From assembly GCA_020404895.1 (NCBI GenBank), contig JADBWK010000063.1, positions 1 through 64,000 of the forward strand: a stretch of 64,000 nucleotides of DNA, read 5' to 3'. This document shows, piece after piece, positions 1 to 8,598 of this stretch. The first letter of the stretch is position 1; each line of letters opens with the position of its first letter. A program made the position numbers and the translations under genes. The notes beneath the pieces are model-generated. The model searched no databases. It had not been told where the DNA came from and was given only the letters and a program-made list of their open reading frames with translations. The DNA comes from Pseudanabaena sp. M085S1SP2A07QC. GTDB taxonomy: Bacteria > Cyanobacteriota > Cyanobacteriia > Pseudanabaenales > Pseudanabaenaceae.

Positions 1-522
1 CGCTTGGATAAAAAAACATTTGGCACGTTAAATCGCTTGACTGTTAACGCTCAAGGCAATAAGCAGGTGGACTACGCTTACAATGCCATTAGTCAAGTCA
101 CCAACAAATATCGATACAGTGACAATAATCTCGTTGCTGAGACAAATCACATTTACGACCAGAGCGATCGCCTCACCAATATCATTCACAGCAATGGAAC
201 TGATGTCATCGCATCCTACAGTCAAACCTATGATCAAGGCGACAGAATCACGGGTGTCACTAGCAATGATGGAAATTCTAGTTATACCTATGACAACACC
301 AATCAGCTAATTTCGGGTGAATATGATTTTCAAGACAATGAGAATTATAGCTATGACAGCAATGGGAATAGAACGAATGATGGCTATGTCACGGGTGTAA
401 ATAATCAACTCTTGGAAGATAACAAATATCTCTATGAGCATGACATCGTGGGTAATAGAACTAAGCGCACTGATAAATCCACTAATGAGGTGATGGAATA
501 TCGTTGGGATAGGGATAGATAG
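1..522 (+). CDS. RHS/YD-repeat protein, C-terminal fragment (5' end outside window)
   Basis: The frame is open from the first base, so the 5' part of the gene lies upstream. The translation is rich in YD-type repeats (YDQSDRLTNI, YDNTNQLISGEY, YDSNGNRTNDG, EHDIVGNRTKR), the hallmark of RHS-family proteins. These form a large shell that usually encloses a C-terminal toxin or adhesion domain. The reading frame stops just after EYRWDRDR, where family members normally continue into the core motif and a variable tip. The protein therefore looks truncated and may be a degenerate RHS fragment. A role in contact-dependent competition cannot be assigned from this piece. Confidence 0.7.
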   Translation, partial: RLDKKTFGTLNRLTVNAQGNKQVDYAYNAISQVTNKYRYSDNNLVAETNHIYDQSDRLTNIIHSNGTDVIASYSQTYDQGDRITGVTSNDGNSSYTYDNTNQLISGEYDFQDNENYSYDSNGNRTNDGYVTGVNNQLLEDNKYLYEHDIVGNRTKRTDKSTNEVMEYRWDRDR

Positions 523-540
523 TGAATATAGGCTTACTTC

Positions 541-1455
541 TTATTTTGGTAAATTATTCTGCGATTTAAATGTGGGCGTATGGCTTTCAATCAAACTATT
601 AATATCTAATACTTTTGAGGTGCTTTCACCAACAACTAAAGGCAGATTGCCATTCCACTTGTCGATCGCTTGTTTTTGTAATAACTCAGGCGATAACGTC
701 TCCCGCAAAATACGCTGGGATTCTCCCTCACCGCGTGCGAGATTCACCTTTGCTTCCGCCTCTTTGATCGCTTTCAGGGCAATAAAATCCGCCCGCTTTG
801 CCTCCTGTTCAGCAATTTGCTTCGCTTCGACTGCATCACGAAACTTGGGCGAAAAATGCACATGAACTAAGGAAATATCATCGACGGCAATGTTGTAGCC
901 CGATAGTCGATTAGTGAGCAAAGTATCCACTTCATCCTTGACATTGCCGCGTTTGGTGATAATTTCTTCGGCAGTATATTTCGCCATCACTGCCTTCAAA
1001 ACCTCCTCTACAGCAGGATCAATGATGCGATCAATAATTGCCAATTTCTCCCCAATTTGTTGGTAGATCATATTGGCATGGTCTGGGGCAATATGCCAAT
1101 TAAGTGCCACATCGGTAAAGACTTCTTGCAAATCCTTAGATGATGCCTCGGCAGTAATTTCCTGCTTTTGGACACGCACGCTCATCTTCTTGACCGTTTG
1201 GGCGATCGGGATGATTGGGTGAATCCCTTCTTCTAGAACCTGCGGCTGCACTTGCCCAAACTGCATCAAGACCCCACGCTCTCCTGCATTGATCACCACA
1301 AAAAATGAACAAACAAAAGCGGTCAAGATCATTAGTCCTGCCACAAATTGAAACATGGCAAAATCGGCAGCTTTGCGATCGCGTTGGCGCTTAACTTGTT
1401 GATTAATCTGCACAGGTTTTGGGGAGATTTCGGGAGCTTGTTCGGGAATTTGCAT
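541..1455 (-). CDS. Prohibitin/SPFH (band 7) domain membrane protein
   Basis: The protein has about 304 residues. A cytoplasmic N-terminus is followed by one membrane segment (FVAGLMILTAFVCSFFVVI), then an SPFH domain beginning NAGERGVLMQFGQV. A long charged helical region rich in Ala, Glu and Lys (EAKQIAEQEAKRADFIALKAIKEAEAK) follows, as in prohibitins. Prohibitins form ring-shaped membrane scaffolds that influence FtsH proteases and membrane organisation. I chose the ATG at 1455 (MQIPEQ), because the longer frame adds an unusual 21-residue extension. It is divergent from cysA and shows no sign of belonging to the sulfur genes. Confidence 0.85.
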   Translation of the reverse strand: MQIPEQAPEISPKPVQINQQVKRQRDRKAADFAMFQFVAGLMILTAFVCSFFVVINAGERGVLMQFGQVQPQVLEEGIHPIIPIAQTVKKMSVRVQKQEITAEASSKDLQEVFTDVALNWHIAPDHANMIYQQIGEKLAIIDRIIDPAVEEVLKAVMAKYTAEEIITKRGNVKDEVDTLLTNRLSGYNIAVDDISLVHVHFSPKFRDAVEAKQIAEQEAKRADFIALKAIKEAEAKVNLARGEGESQRILRETLSPELLQKQAIDKWNGNLPLVVGESTSKVLDINSLIESHTPTFKSQNNLPK

Positions 1456-1585
1456 ATTACTGTTTAGCAAGAACGAGGCTAATCCACTGTAGTGTACCGC
1501 ATAATCTACGGTAAACACATAGACATAACGTACTTTTGATGCTAGAAATATTTTAAATTACATAATTTTGATGCTGTGAGTCACA

Positions 1586-2593
1586 ATGAGCATTCTGGTT
1601 CAAGATATTACCAAGCAGTTTGGCGATTTTTTAGCAGTTGATAACGTTAGTTTGAAAGTAGAGAGTGATTCTTTGGTGGCTTTGCTAGGTCCATCAGGTT
1701 CAGGTAAGTCAACTCTCTTGAGAATTATGGCTGGTTTAGAGGCTCCCGATCGCGGTCAAGTTTGGATTGAAAATGAAGACGCAACTTACCGCTCAGTGCA
1801 AGAACGCCAGATCGGTTTCGTATTTCAGCACTATGCTTTGTTTAAGCATTTGACAGTGCGTAACAATATTGCCTTTGGCTTAAATATTCGTAAGGCATCT
1901 AAAAGCCTAGTTAAACAAAAGGTTGATGAATTGCTGGACTTAATCCAACTCAGAGGATTGGGCGATCGCTATCCATCTCAACTATCGGGCGGTCAGCGGC
2001 AGCGCGTAGCTCTGGCGCGATCGCTAGCAGCGCAGCCCAAAACGCTCCTGCTCGATGAACCCTTCGGCGCATTGGATGCTAAGGTACGGAAGGAGCTACG
2101 CACATGGCTCCGTCAACTTCATGAACAAGTTCATGTGACCACAATTTTTGTAACCCATGACCAAGAAGAAGCGATGGAAGTCGCCGATCAGGTGGTGATT
2201 ATGAACAATGGCAGAATTGAACAAATTGGCACACCTGCCGAAATCTATGATCAACCAGCTTCTGAATTTGTAATGCGCTTTATCGGCGAGACTAACATTA
2301 TCTCTAGCGCCCGTCGCCATTTCCCCGATCTTGAAATTGCAGATCATCATCAAGTATTCTTGCGTCCCCACGATCTGGCGATTAGAGCCGAACCAGAAGA
2401 AACCTTTGCCCCTGCAACTGTCAGCTATGCCTTTAATCTCGGTTGGGAAGGTCAAGCAGAATTAGTATTGTCAGACAACCAAAAGTTGATTGTAAAGTTG
2501 GAACGCGATCGCTTTGACAGTCTCTCGCTCTATCCCCAAAAAGAAGTCTATGTCAAACCTCTAAAAACCAAAATCTTTGCTGAAGTTGCTTAG
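1586..2593 (+). CDS. cysA: Sulfate/thiosulfate ABC transporter ATPase CysA
   Basis: This 335-residue ABC ATPase has a Walker [10 protein letters not shown] at residues 35-43, a signature [13 protein letters not shown], Walker [20 protein letters not shown] and a switch His in [13 protein letters not shown]. The C-terminal third is a TOBE-like regulatory domain, giving the usual CysA length. It energises sulfate uptake together with SbpA (periplasmic binding) and CysT/CysW (membrane). Those permease genes lie 24 kb away at 26-27.8 kb rather than next to cysA, which is unusual. Assignment to sulfate rather than another CysA-like substrate rests on family resemblance plus the neighbouring cysR, cysK and sbpA. 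Confidence 0.9.
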   Translation: MSILVQDITKQFGDFLAVDNVSLKVESDSLVALLGPSGSGKSTLLRIMAGLEAPDRGQVWIENEDATYRSVQERQIGFVFQHYALFKHLTVRNNIAFGLNIRKASKSLVKQKVDELLDLIQLRGLGDRYPSQLSGGQRQRVALARSLAAQPKTLLLDEPFGALDAKVRKELRTWLRQLHEQVHVTTIFVTHDQEEAMEVADQVVIMNNGRIEQIGTPAEIYDQPASEFVMRFIGETNIISSARRHFPDLEIADHHQVFLRPHDLAIRAEPEETFAPATVSYAFNLGWEGQAELVLSDNQKLIVKLERDRFDSLSLYPQKEVYVKPLKTKIFAEVA

Positions 2594-2599
2594 TACAAA

Positions 2600-2632
2600 A
2601 CAAAAAAGCGCCCTCAAAGGGTGCTTTTTTGT
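2600..2632. terminator. Bidirectional hairpin terminator between cysA and cysR
   Basis: A 15-base inverted repeat is flanked by A- and T-runs (AAAAAAGCGCCCT / AGGGTGCTTTTTT). It lies exactly between the convergent cysA and cysR stop codons and can serve both strands. Confidence 0.85.
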
Positions 2633-3205
2633 CTAAATTTCATAATGCCATTGTTCAGTAGACTCTGCCAAAAATCTGAGCTTGCGTCCTTTACGAGACA
2701 AGAACCCAATCTTCTCAAGATCATTGATAATGCGCGTGACTGTGACGCGAGTAGAGCCGATTAATTCCGCGATTTCTTGATGGGTTAATTGCAGACCGAT
2801 CAACCTGCCATGACGCTGATCGTCTTCACCAAAGCGATCAGTCAGCCAAGCTAATAACAACCTTAAAGCCTCATCTTTAGCTCGGCTATGGGCAATTTTC
2901 AACAAAAACTCACTGGTTTGGTTACGACGGATAATCACATCGACATGATCGCCCCACTCCGATCGCGGGATTTCTATTAACTGCACATCCGTTAGGCATT
3001 CCATTTCATGAGGATGCAAGTTAGATAATTCACTGCCAATGAGATCGCCCTCAGCCCATAAACCTGAGCAAATTACTTGACCATCCTCATTCCATGTGAG
3101 CGATCGCACCACGCCCGACTCAATTTTCCAGAGGTAATTAGTTTTGCGAGGTAGCATTTCACGACGCTTATAGGTAGTGCCAGTGGTCTTTTCAAGATAA
3201 ATCAT
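2633..3205 (-). CDS. cysR: Crp/Fnr-family regulator, CysR-like
   Basis: About 190 residues. The N-terminal cyclic-nucleotide-type beta-roll (LWKIESGVVRSLTWNEDGQVICSG...) is followed by a winged helix-turn-helix near the C-terminus (LTHQEIAELIGSTRVTVTRIINDLEK). CysR, known from Synechococcus elongatus, is a Crp-family protein needed for growth on alternative sulfur sources and is encoded among the sulfate permease genes. The location between cysA and cysK fits that role. I chose ATG 3205 (MIYLEKTTG), since the longer frame starts inside the control region shared with cysK. The shared two-part element of the divergent region begins only 17 bases upstream of this start, so autoregulation is plausible. 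Confidence 0.8.
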   Translation of the reverse strand: MIYLEKTTGTTYKRREMLPRKTNYLWKIESGVVRSLTWNEDGQVICSGLWAEGDLIGSELSNLHPHEMECLTDVQLIEIPRSEWGDHVDVIIRRNQTSEFLLKIAHSRAKDEALRLLLAWLTDRFGEDDQRHGRLIGLQLTHQEIAELIGSTRVTVTRIINDLEKIGFLSRKGRKLRFLAESTEQWHYEI

Positions 3206-3221
3206 CAGATACCCTATCGAC

Positions 3222-3298
3222 AAACAGTAGATTTTATTTGTATTACGTTGAAAAGTATTGTATCTTACTAAGTACGGTATTCCCACGAAGTTACCGTA
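3222..3298 (+). promoter_or_regulatory. Two-part sulfur control element in the cysR/cysK divergent region
   Basis: Box 1 is AAACAGTAGATTT at 3222-3234. A TATTGTAT sequence that could be a -10 box follows at 3256-3263. Box 2 is the palindrome TACGGTA-N12-TACCGTA at 3273-3298. The same order and near-identical spacing (51 bases from box 1 to box 2) recur upstream of both sbpA genes and of ssuD. The orientation points toward cysK. That this is an operator is inferred from conservation. Confidence 0.75.
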
Positions 3299-3355
3299 TT
3301 TTTATTAATTGCTACTTTTTGCTCTCCACAGAGTCCTCACCCCCCAACAACTTTT

Positions 3356-4318
3356 ATGAAAATTGCTCAAAATATTACGCAACTCATCGGCGGTACGCCC
3401 CTCGTTGCTCTCAATAACATCCCTAAAAAAGATGGTTCTCTCGCCAAAATTGTCTTGAAATTAGAAAGTATTAATCCTTCTTCTTCTGTTAAGGATCGTA
3501 TCGGCTTAGCGATGATTGAAGATGCTGAAGCTCAAGGTTTGATTAGTCCTGCCAAAACTATATTGGTGGAGCCAACTTCGGGTAACACAGGGATTGCCTT
3601 AGCAATGGTGGCGGCGGCTAAGGGCTATCGTTTGATTTTGACTATGCCTGAAACTATGAGCTTAGAACGCCGAGCTATGCTCAGAGCCTATGGTGCAGAG
3701 CTAGAGTTGACCAATGCTAGTGAAGGGATGCGTGGCGCGATTCGGCGGGCTGGAGAAATCGCTAGTTCTACGCCCGATGCTTATATGCTGCAACAGTTTA
3801 ATAATCCAGCCAATCCTGCTGTGCATCGGCGCACCACTGCGGAAGAAATTTGGAATGATACGGATGGGCAAGTGGATATTGTGATTGCGGGTGTGGGAAC
3901 TGGCGGCACGATTACTGGGGTTGCTGAAGTGATTAAGCAGCGTAAGCCGAGTTTTAAAGCGATCGCTGTGGAGCCATTAAATAGTCCTGTGTTAGCTGGT
4001 GGTACACCAGGAGCGCATCGGATTCAAGGCATCGGGGCAGGATTTATCCCCCAAGTTTTACGCACGGATTTGATTGACGAAATTATTGGTATTTCTGATG
4101 ATGAGGCGATCGCTTACGGTCGTCGCTTAGCCCGTGAGGAAGGTTTACTATCAGGGATTTCGTCAGGTGCAGCTCTTGCGGCGGCGATCGCTGTGGGCAA
4201 GCGGGAAGAAAATCGCGATCGCTTAATAGTGGTAATTCAACCAAGTTTTGGTGAGCGCTATCTTAGTACACCTCTATTCCAAGAAGTTGAATTTGCGACT
4301 TCTGCTTCTACTAGATAA
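3356..4318 (+). CDS. cysK: Cysteine synthase (O-acetylserine sulfhydrylase)
   Basis: A 320-residue fold-type II PLP enzyme that makes L-cysteine from O-acetylserine and sulfide. The PLP lysine lies in [11 protein letters not shown] (Lys46). The substrate loop [11 protein letters not shown], the phosphate-binding [10 protein letters not shown] and the SGISSGAA motif are all intact. Length and motifs are those of CysK/CysM. It is the first gene downstream of the regulatory element at 3222-3298, and a CymR-like Rrf2 regulator follows 89 bases later. In firmicutes CymR forms a complex with CysK, so this enzyme may double as a sensor of cysteine status. That second role is inference. Confidence 0.93.
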   Translation: MKIAQNITQLIGGTPLVALNNIPKKDGSLAKIVLKLESINPSSSVKDRIGLAMIEDAEAQGLISPAKTILVEPTSGNTGIALAMVAAAKGYRLILTMPETMSLERRAMLRAYGAELELTNASEGMRGAIRRAGEIASSTPDAYMLQQFNNPANPAVHRRTTAEEIWNDTDGQVDIVIAGVGTGGTITGVAEVIKQRKPSFKAIAVEPLNSPVLAGGTPGAHRIQGIGAGFIPQVLRTDLIDEIIGISDDEAIAYGRRLAREEGLLSGISSGAALAAAIAVGKREENRDRLIVVIQPSFGERYLSTPLFQEVEFATSASTR

Positions 4319-4332
4319 AAGTATTCATCTCT

Positions 4333-4373
4333 AAATCAATTAATGCTGTGCTACGCATAGCATTAATTGATTT
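4333..4373. terminator. Hairpin after cysK
   Basis: An inverted repeat with about 15-base arms around ATGCTGTGCTACGCATAGCAT, ending in a T-run, lies between cysK and the Rrf2 gene. It probably terminates or attenuates cysK transcripts. Confidence 0.7.
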
Positions 4374-4407
4374 TTAAAAATATCTATAAACCGAATCTAG
4401 AAAACTA

Positions 4408-4842
4408 ATGGAACTATCTTGTAAGGTGGATTACGCCTGTATTGCTCTGATGCAATTAGCTATACGTCATGGACAAGGACAACCAATATCCGTTAACGAA
4501 ATTGCTCATAGTCAAAATATTCCTATTCGCTACCTCGATCAAGTCATGGGAATGCTAAGGAGAGCAGGTATTATTAATAGTCAAAGGGGAGCCAAAGGAG
4601 GCTATCACCTTGCTCAAGAACCTTGGCAAATTAAAATCATTGACGTAGTGATTGCTCTTAATGGTAACGACTATAGAGAATCTCCAAACGAAAACCTAAC
4701 CACACCTGAGAAGTCTGTAATCTTGGATATGCGAGAGCTTGCAAGAAAAGGGGCTGCTGATGTTTTGAGCAATCACACTTTAGAAGATTTAGTGAGAAAA
4801 TGTGAGGAGAAAAAACGTTCCGATATCATGTTCTATATTTGA
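4408..4842 (+). CDS. Rrf2-family regulator, CymR-like
   Basis: This 144-residue Rrf2 winged-helix protein has an N-terminal HTH (ISVNEIAHSQNIPIRYLDQVMGMLRRAGIINSQRG) followed by GGYHLAQEP. It lacks the three-cysteine cluster that binds Fe-S in IscR and NsrR. It therefore resembles CymR, the firmicute repressor of cysteine metabolism, which works as a complex with CysK. It sits directly after cysK and ends in the tetrapeptide MFYI. A C-terminal isoleucine is how serine acetyltransferase inserts into the CysK active site, and as I recall B. subtilis CymR has the same ending. Regulation of the local sulfur genes is inference from context. I have left the symbol blank because cyanobacterial members are poorly characterised. 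Confidence 0.8.
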   Translation: MELSCKVDYACIALMQLAIRHGQGQPISVNEIAHSQNIPIRYLDQVMGMLRRAGIINSQRGAKGGYHLAQEPWQIKIIDVVIALNGNDYRESPNENLTTPEKSVILDMRELARKGAADVLSNHTLEDLVRKCEEKKRSDIMFYI

Positions 4843-4846
4843 ATTT

Positions 4847-4887
4847 CCAAATAAAAGAGCGGTGCTTCGCGCCGCTCTTTTATTTGG
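4847..4887. terminator. Bidirectional hairpin between the Rrf2 gene and sbpA1
   Basis: Arms CCAAATAAAAGAGCGG and their complement surround a TGCTTCGCG loop, between two convergent genes. It has the unique-stem plus GCGGYGCTTCGCGCCGC core seen repeatedly later in the window. Confidence 0.85.
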
Positions 4888-4933
4888 GTTTTATGCCTTA
4901 ACTAGGACGACAGCTAGCTATAAGAATAAGTTT

Positions 4934-6115
4934 CTATCGCTTGATTTTGGCTTGAATTTGGTCAAAGGCTGCGCCATCAGCAAAGAATTTCTTATTGATG
5001 GCATCCCAACCACCAAGATCCTTGACGGTTGAAAGATTTTTAACCACAGGATAAAGCTCAACAAATTGCTTTTCCTTGGCTACAGTTTCATCAACAGGAC
5101 GAAATCCAACCTTGGCAAATTCAGTTTGAGCTTCAGGAGAATATAGGAATTTCACAAAGGCTTCGGCGACTTCCTTAGTGCCATGCTTAGCAGTATTTTT
5201 ATCAACCACAGCGATCGGATTATCGATAGAGAAGTTAATTTCGGGAATTACATAATTAACCTTAGTTCCTTTTTGGGAAGCAAGAATGATTTCATTCTCA
5301 TAGTTAATCAGGGCATCGCCTTGACCTTGTTTAAAGAAAGCATCAGTAGCTTCTCTAGCATCTTTAGTCAGAATCGGTACATTGGTATATACCTTAGTTA
5401 ATGCTTCTAAAGCCTTTTCATCACTACCACCTTTCTTAAAAGCAGCATTCCAGAGGGCAAGGAAGTTCCATCGAGCTACACCTGATGTTTTAGGATCAGC
5501 CGTAATTAGGCTAATGCCATCTTTCTCCAGATCAGCCCAGTCTTTAATGCTCTTGGGATTGCCATCGCGAGTTACAATCACAGGCACAGACTTAGAAACG
5601 ATGCCATCATTGGGATATTCTTGTTCCCAGCCTTTGTCAATTAGTCCAGCTTTTTCGATTTTACTAGTATCAGCCGCTAGCGCCAGATGGACAATATCGG
5701 CTTCAAGTCCATCAATGACTGCACGAGTTTGAGAACCTGAACCACCATAACTTTGTTTAAAGGTAACTTTTTGGTTTTGTTCTTTTTGCCATTTCTCGAC
5801 AAATTTAGGAATAATTGCTTCGTGAGCCTGCTTAGTTACAGCAAAAGACACAAGAGTTAGTTCAACATCCTTTTTGGGTGTGCCTGCGGGTGATGCTGCT
5901 GTAGTTGTTTTGGACGCAGGACTACCTGCGGTAGGAGGAGGCGTAGGTGTGGTAGCAGTGCAGGCTGCCATGGTGACGCTGATGAGTGCGCCTGCAAGAA
6001 AGAAGGAAATAAATTTACGTGCAAACTGACGGCTAAATGTATTGCTGATTAGACTAGCGATCGCTTGAATTGCCGATTTGGACTTACCCAAAGGCTGCTG
6101 ATACCTTGAACTCAT
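4934..6115 (-). CDS. sbpA: Sulfate-binding lipoprotein SbpA (copy 1)
   Basis: This 393-residue periplasmic sulfate-binding protein has an N-terminal basic region, a hydrophobic stretch and a lipobox (SVTMAAC, Cys52), then a Thr/Pro-rich linker and the binding domain. SbpA-family signatures include TLVSFAVTKQAHEAIIPKF, QSYGGSGSQTRAVIDGLEADIV and GVARWNFLALWNAA. The mature protein contains no methionine and no cysteine other than the lipidated one, a sulfur-sparing composition expected of a protein made in bulk during sulfur starvation. It is nearly identical in its binding domain to copy 2 at 24805-25989. The upstream control element is also conserved between the two copies. Confidence 0.93.
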   Translation of the reverse strand: MSSRYQQPLGKSKSAIQAIASLISNTFSRQFARKFISFFLAGALISVTMAACTATTPTPPPTAGSPASKTTTAASPAGTPKKDVELTLVSFAVTKQAHEAIIPKFVEKWQKEQNQKVTFKQSYGGSGSQTRAVIDGLEADIVHLALAADTSKIEKAGLIDKGWEQEYPNDGIVSKSVPVIVTRDGNPKSIKDWADLEKDGISLITADPKTSGVARWNFLALWNAAFKKGGSDEKALEALTKVYTNVPILTKDAREATDAFFKQGQGDALINYENEIILASQKGTKVNYVIPEINFSIDNPIAVVDKNTAKHGTKEVAEAFVKFLYSPEAQTEFAKVGFRPVDETVAKEKQFVELYPVVKNLSTVKDLGGWDAINKKFFADGAAFDQIQAKIKR

Positions 6116-6140
6116 ATGCTTATATCTCCAAATTTAAATC

Positions 6141-6217
6141 TACGATATCTTAGTGGGATTACCGTATTTAAACACAATACAATAATTTTGAATAATGCAC
6201 AAAAAAATCTACGGTTT
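6141..6217 (-). promoter_or_regulatory. Two-part sulfur control element upstream of sbpA1
   Basis: Read on the minus strand, AAACCGTAGATTT (6217-6205) is followed by TATTGTAT and then TACGGTA-N12-TATCGTA (6166-6141). The palindrome ends 25 bases before the sbpA1 ATG, the same distance as at sbpA2. Confidence 0.8.
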
Positions 6218-6403
6218 ATACGTTGGGTATTTGTAGATTTTTTTTAGCATTGGTTGAATTTAAGTAGTTTTCAAGCTAATCAATTGAGTATGTGCAGCAG
6301 CAATTGGAGTATTTATTTCATTTTCGTCGGTATGACATAGAGATTGCAGTAAAAATTTATCTTTAAAATCTCCAATATTCAAATCATCTAAATCTTTGTG
6401 TGT

Positions 6404-6484
6404 AAACCGTACATTTGTTGATCTTATGTAATTGTTTATGTAATACTCTCTTAATAACTACGATTTCACCGTGTATTTACCGTA
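6404..6484 (+). promoter_or_regulatory. Two-part sulfur control element upstream of ssuD
   Basis: AAACCGTACATTT (6404-6416) is followed 55 bases downstream (start to start) by TACGATT-N12-TACCGTA (6459-6484), 21 bases before the ssuD start. The whole 390-base gap 6116-6505 appears to be the divergent control region of sbpA1 and the ssu genes, and I see no gene in it. Confidence 0.75.
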
Positions 6485-6505
6485 GTTTAGAAATAGGAGA
6501 TCTTC

Positions 6506-7687
6506 GTGCAGGTTTTTTGGTTTATTCCTACCCATGGTGATGGACGCTATCTGGGAACAAGTGTTGGCGGACGCTCAACCGATCTGAGCTACCTTCAACA
6601 AATCGCCCAAGCTGTCGATCGCCTTGGATATGTGGGCGCACTTTTGCCAACGGGGCGCTCCTGCGATGATGCGTGGGTAGTTGCATCATCATTGATAGCT
6701 GTTACGCAACGCATGAAGTTTTTGGTTGCTGTGCGTCCAGGACTAATGTCCCCAGGGGTAGCGGCAAGAATGGCGGCAACTTTCGATCGCCTATCGGGTG
6801 GTCGGTTATTAATTAACGTCGTCACAGGCGGCGATCCTGTGGAATTAGCGGGCGATGGCTTACACCTCGGTCACACAGAAAGATACGAATTAACCGATGA
6901 GTTTTTGACCGCTTGGCGTGAAATCTGTTCGGGAACTTCTGATTTTAAAGGTGAATACTTAGATATTCGTGATGGCAAATTGCTATTTACACCAGTTCAA
7001 AAGCCCCATCCTCCACTTTGGTTTGGTGGATCGTCTGAAATTGCCCAAAAAATAGCCAGTAAACATATTGACACCTATCTCTCGTGGGGTGAGCCGCCTG
7101 CACAGGTTGCCGAAAAAATTAATGCTGTTAAAAAACTCGCCGATCAAGAGGGAAGAGAGATTAAGTTTGGTATCCGTCTCCATGTCATTGTGCGTGAGAC
7201 GAAGAGCGAAGCTTGGGAAGCTGCCAATAATCTGATTCGCTATGTTGATGAAGCATCTATCCAAAAAGCGCAACAGGTTTATGCCCGTATGGATTCCGTT
7301 GGACAGCAACGGATGTCTCAATTGCATGGCGGCAAACGTGAGAATTTAGAAATCAGTCCCGATTTGTGGTCAGGGGTTGGCTTGGTACGTGGCGGCGCAG
7401 GAACAGCCCTTGTGGGAGATCCTGACACGATCGCTAAGAGAATGCAGGAGTATGCGGATATTGGCATTGAGAGCTTTATTTTCTCTGGCTATCCCCATTT
7501 AGAAGAAGCCTATCGCGTTGCCGAGTTGTTATTCCCTCGATTGCCTTTGGATCATGTTCCCGATCGCGATCGCCAAGTGATGACAGGACCTTTCGGTGAG
7601 ATTTTGGCTAATGATGAGCTTCCCCAGACGGTTAAGCCCATTCAAAACAAATCTCCTTCCAAAGAACTTCAACCAACGGTGGATTAA
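6506..7687 (+). CDS. ssuD: FMNH2-dependent alkanesulfonate monooxygenase
   Basis: A 393-residue bacterial-luciferase-type monooxygenase that cleaves alkanesulfonates to aldehyde and sulfite using FMNH2 from SsuE. The GTG start gives [18 protein letters not shown], the typical SsuD N-terminus. [17 protein letters not shown] and [19 protein letters not shown] are further family motifs. AGGAGA lies 5-10 bases before the start. It is the first gene of a long same-strand series, and its stop codon abuts the ATG of ssuC. A sulfur-type control element lies just upstream, so induction by sulfur limitation is expected. Confidence 0.93.
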   Translation: MQVFWFIPTHGDGRYLGTSVGGRSTDLSYLQQIAQAVDRLGYVGALLPTGRSCDDAWVVASSLIAVTQRMKFLVAVRPGLMSPGVAARMAATFDRLSGGRLLINVVTGGDPVELAGDGLHLGHTERYELTDEFLTAWREICSGTSDFKGEYLDIRDGKLLFTPVQKPHPPLWFGGSSEIAQKIASKHIDTYLSWGEPPAQVAEKINAVKKLADQEGREIKFGIRLHVIVRETKSEAWEAANNLIRYVDEASIQKAQQVYARMDSVGQQRMSQLHGGKRENLEISPDLWSGVGLVRGGAGTALVGDPDTIAKRMQEYADIGIESFIFSGYPHLEEAYRVAELLFPRLPLDHVPDRDRQVMTGPFGEILANDELPQTVKPIQNKSPSKELQPTVD

Positions 7688-8551
7688 ATGCAACATTCCT
7701 TTGATAATCCTATCGATCAGCCTAATAATCGATCGCCCAATAAATCTGACAATCCATCCCTTAAACAGCGATCAGGAAATGTTGCCTACAAAGTTTGGCG
7801 TGGCTTTTTGCCTTGGCTAGTACCAATCATTACTGTAATTGTTTGGCAGATTCTTTCGCAAGGAGGGGTAATCTCGGCAAAAGTTTTGCCTGCTCCCCTT
7901 GAGGTCTTGCAAGTTGGGATTAAGCTAACCCAGTCAGGAGAGCTAGTCAAGCATCTAGCCATTAGTGGCACGCGAGCTTTTATTGGTTTTGCGATCGGTG
8001 GTGGTATTGGTTTTTTGTTGGGATTAATCAACGGTTCATCTGCGATCGCCGAAACTTTGCTTGACACCTCAATGCAAATGCTTCGCAACATTCCTCACCT
8101 TGCACTAATTCCTTTGGTCATTCTCTGGTTTGGCATTGGTGAAGAAGCAAAAATCTTTCTCGTTATCATCGGCGTAATGTTTCCCATTTATCTCAATACC
8201 TATCACGGTATTCGCACCGTCGATTCAGGCTTAATTGAGATGGGTCGAGTCTATGGTCTGAATCCTCTCCAAATATTTTGGAAGATTGTGCTTCCCGGAG
8301 CCTTACCTTCCGTTCTTATTGGAGTTCGTTTTGCTTTAGGCATCATGTGGTTAACCCTAATTGTTGCCGAGACGATCGCCTCTGATTCAGGGATTGGCTA
8401 TCTGGCGATGAATGCAAGGGAATTTTTGCAAACCGATGTGGTGGTATTTGCGATTCTTCTCTATGCCTTACTTGGCAAACTAGCTGATGTCGCCGCCCGA
8501 TTTTTAGAATCAATTTTGCTGCAATGGCATCCTTCCTACGCTTCGGCATAG
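7688..8551 (+). CDS. ssuC: Sulfonate ABC transporter permease
   Basis: A 287-residue BPD_transp_1 permease. Hydrophobic segments start near residue 37 (GFLPWLVPIITVIVWQIL), and the EAA loop lies around EMGRVYGLNPLQIFWKIVLPGALP. It forms the membrane channel for SsuA-delivered sulfonates, with SsuB on the cytoplasmic side. The ATG directly follows the ssuD stop, which suggests translational coupling. Confidence 0.92.
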   Translation: MQHSFDNPIDQPNNRSPNKSDNPSLKQRSGNVAYKVWRGFLPWLVPIITVIVWQILSQGGVISAKVLPAPLEVLQVGIKLTQSGELVKHLAISGTRAFIGFAIGGGIGFLLGLINGSSAIAETLLDTSMQMLRNIPHLALIPLVILWFGIGEEAKIFLVIIGVMFPIYLNTYHGIRTVDSGLIEMGRVYGLNPLQIFWKIVLPGALPSVLIGVRFALGIMWLTLIVAETIASDSGIGYLAMNAREFLQTDVVVFAILLYALLGKLADVAARFLESILLQWHPSYASA

Positions 8552-8598
8552 GCAGGATGCCAACAAACTTAACATGTTCAATCTAAGGGATAAAAACT

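Noticed and set aside
2096-2455. Minus-strand 119-residue frame inside cysA
   Set aside because: It lies fully within the well-supported ABC ATPase gene and has no recognisable domain.
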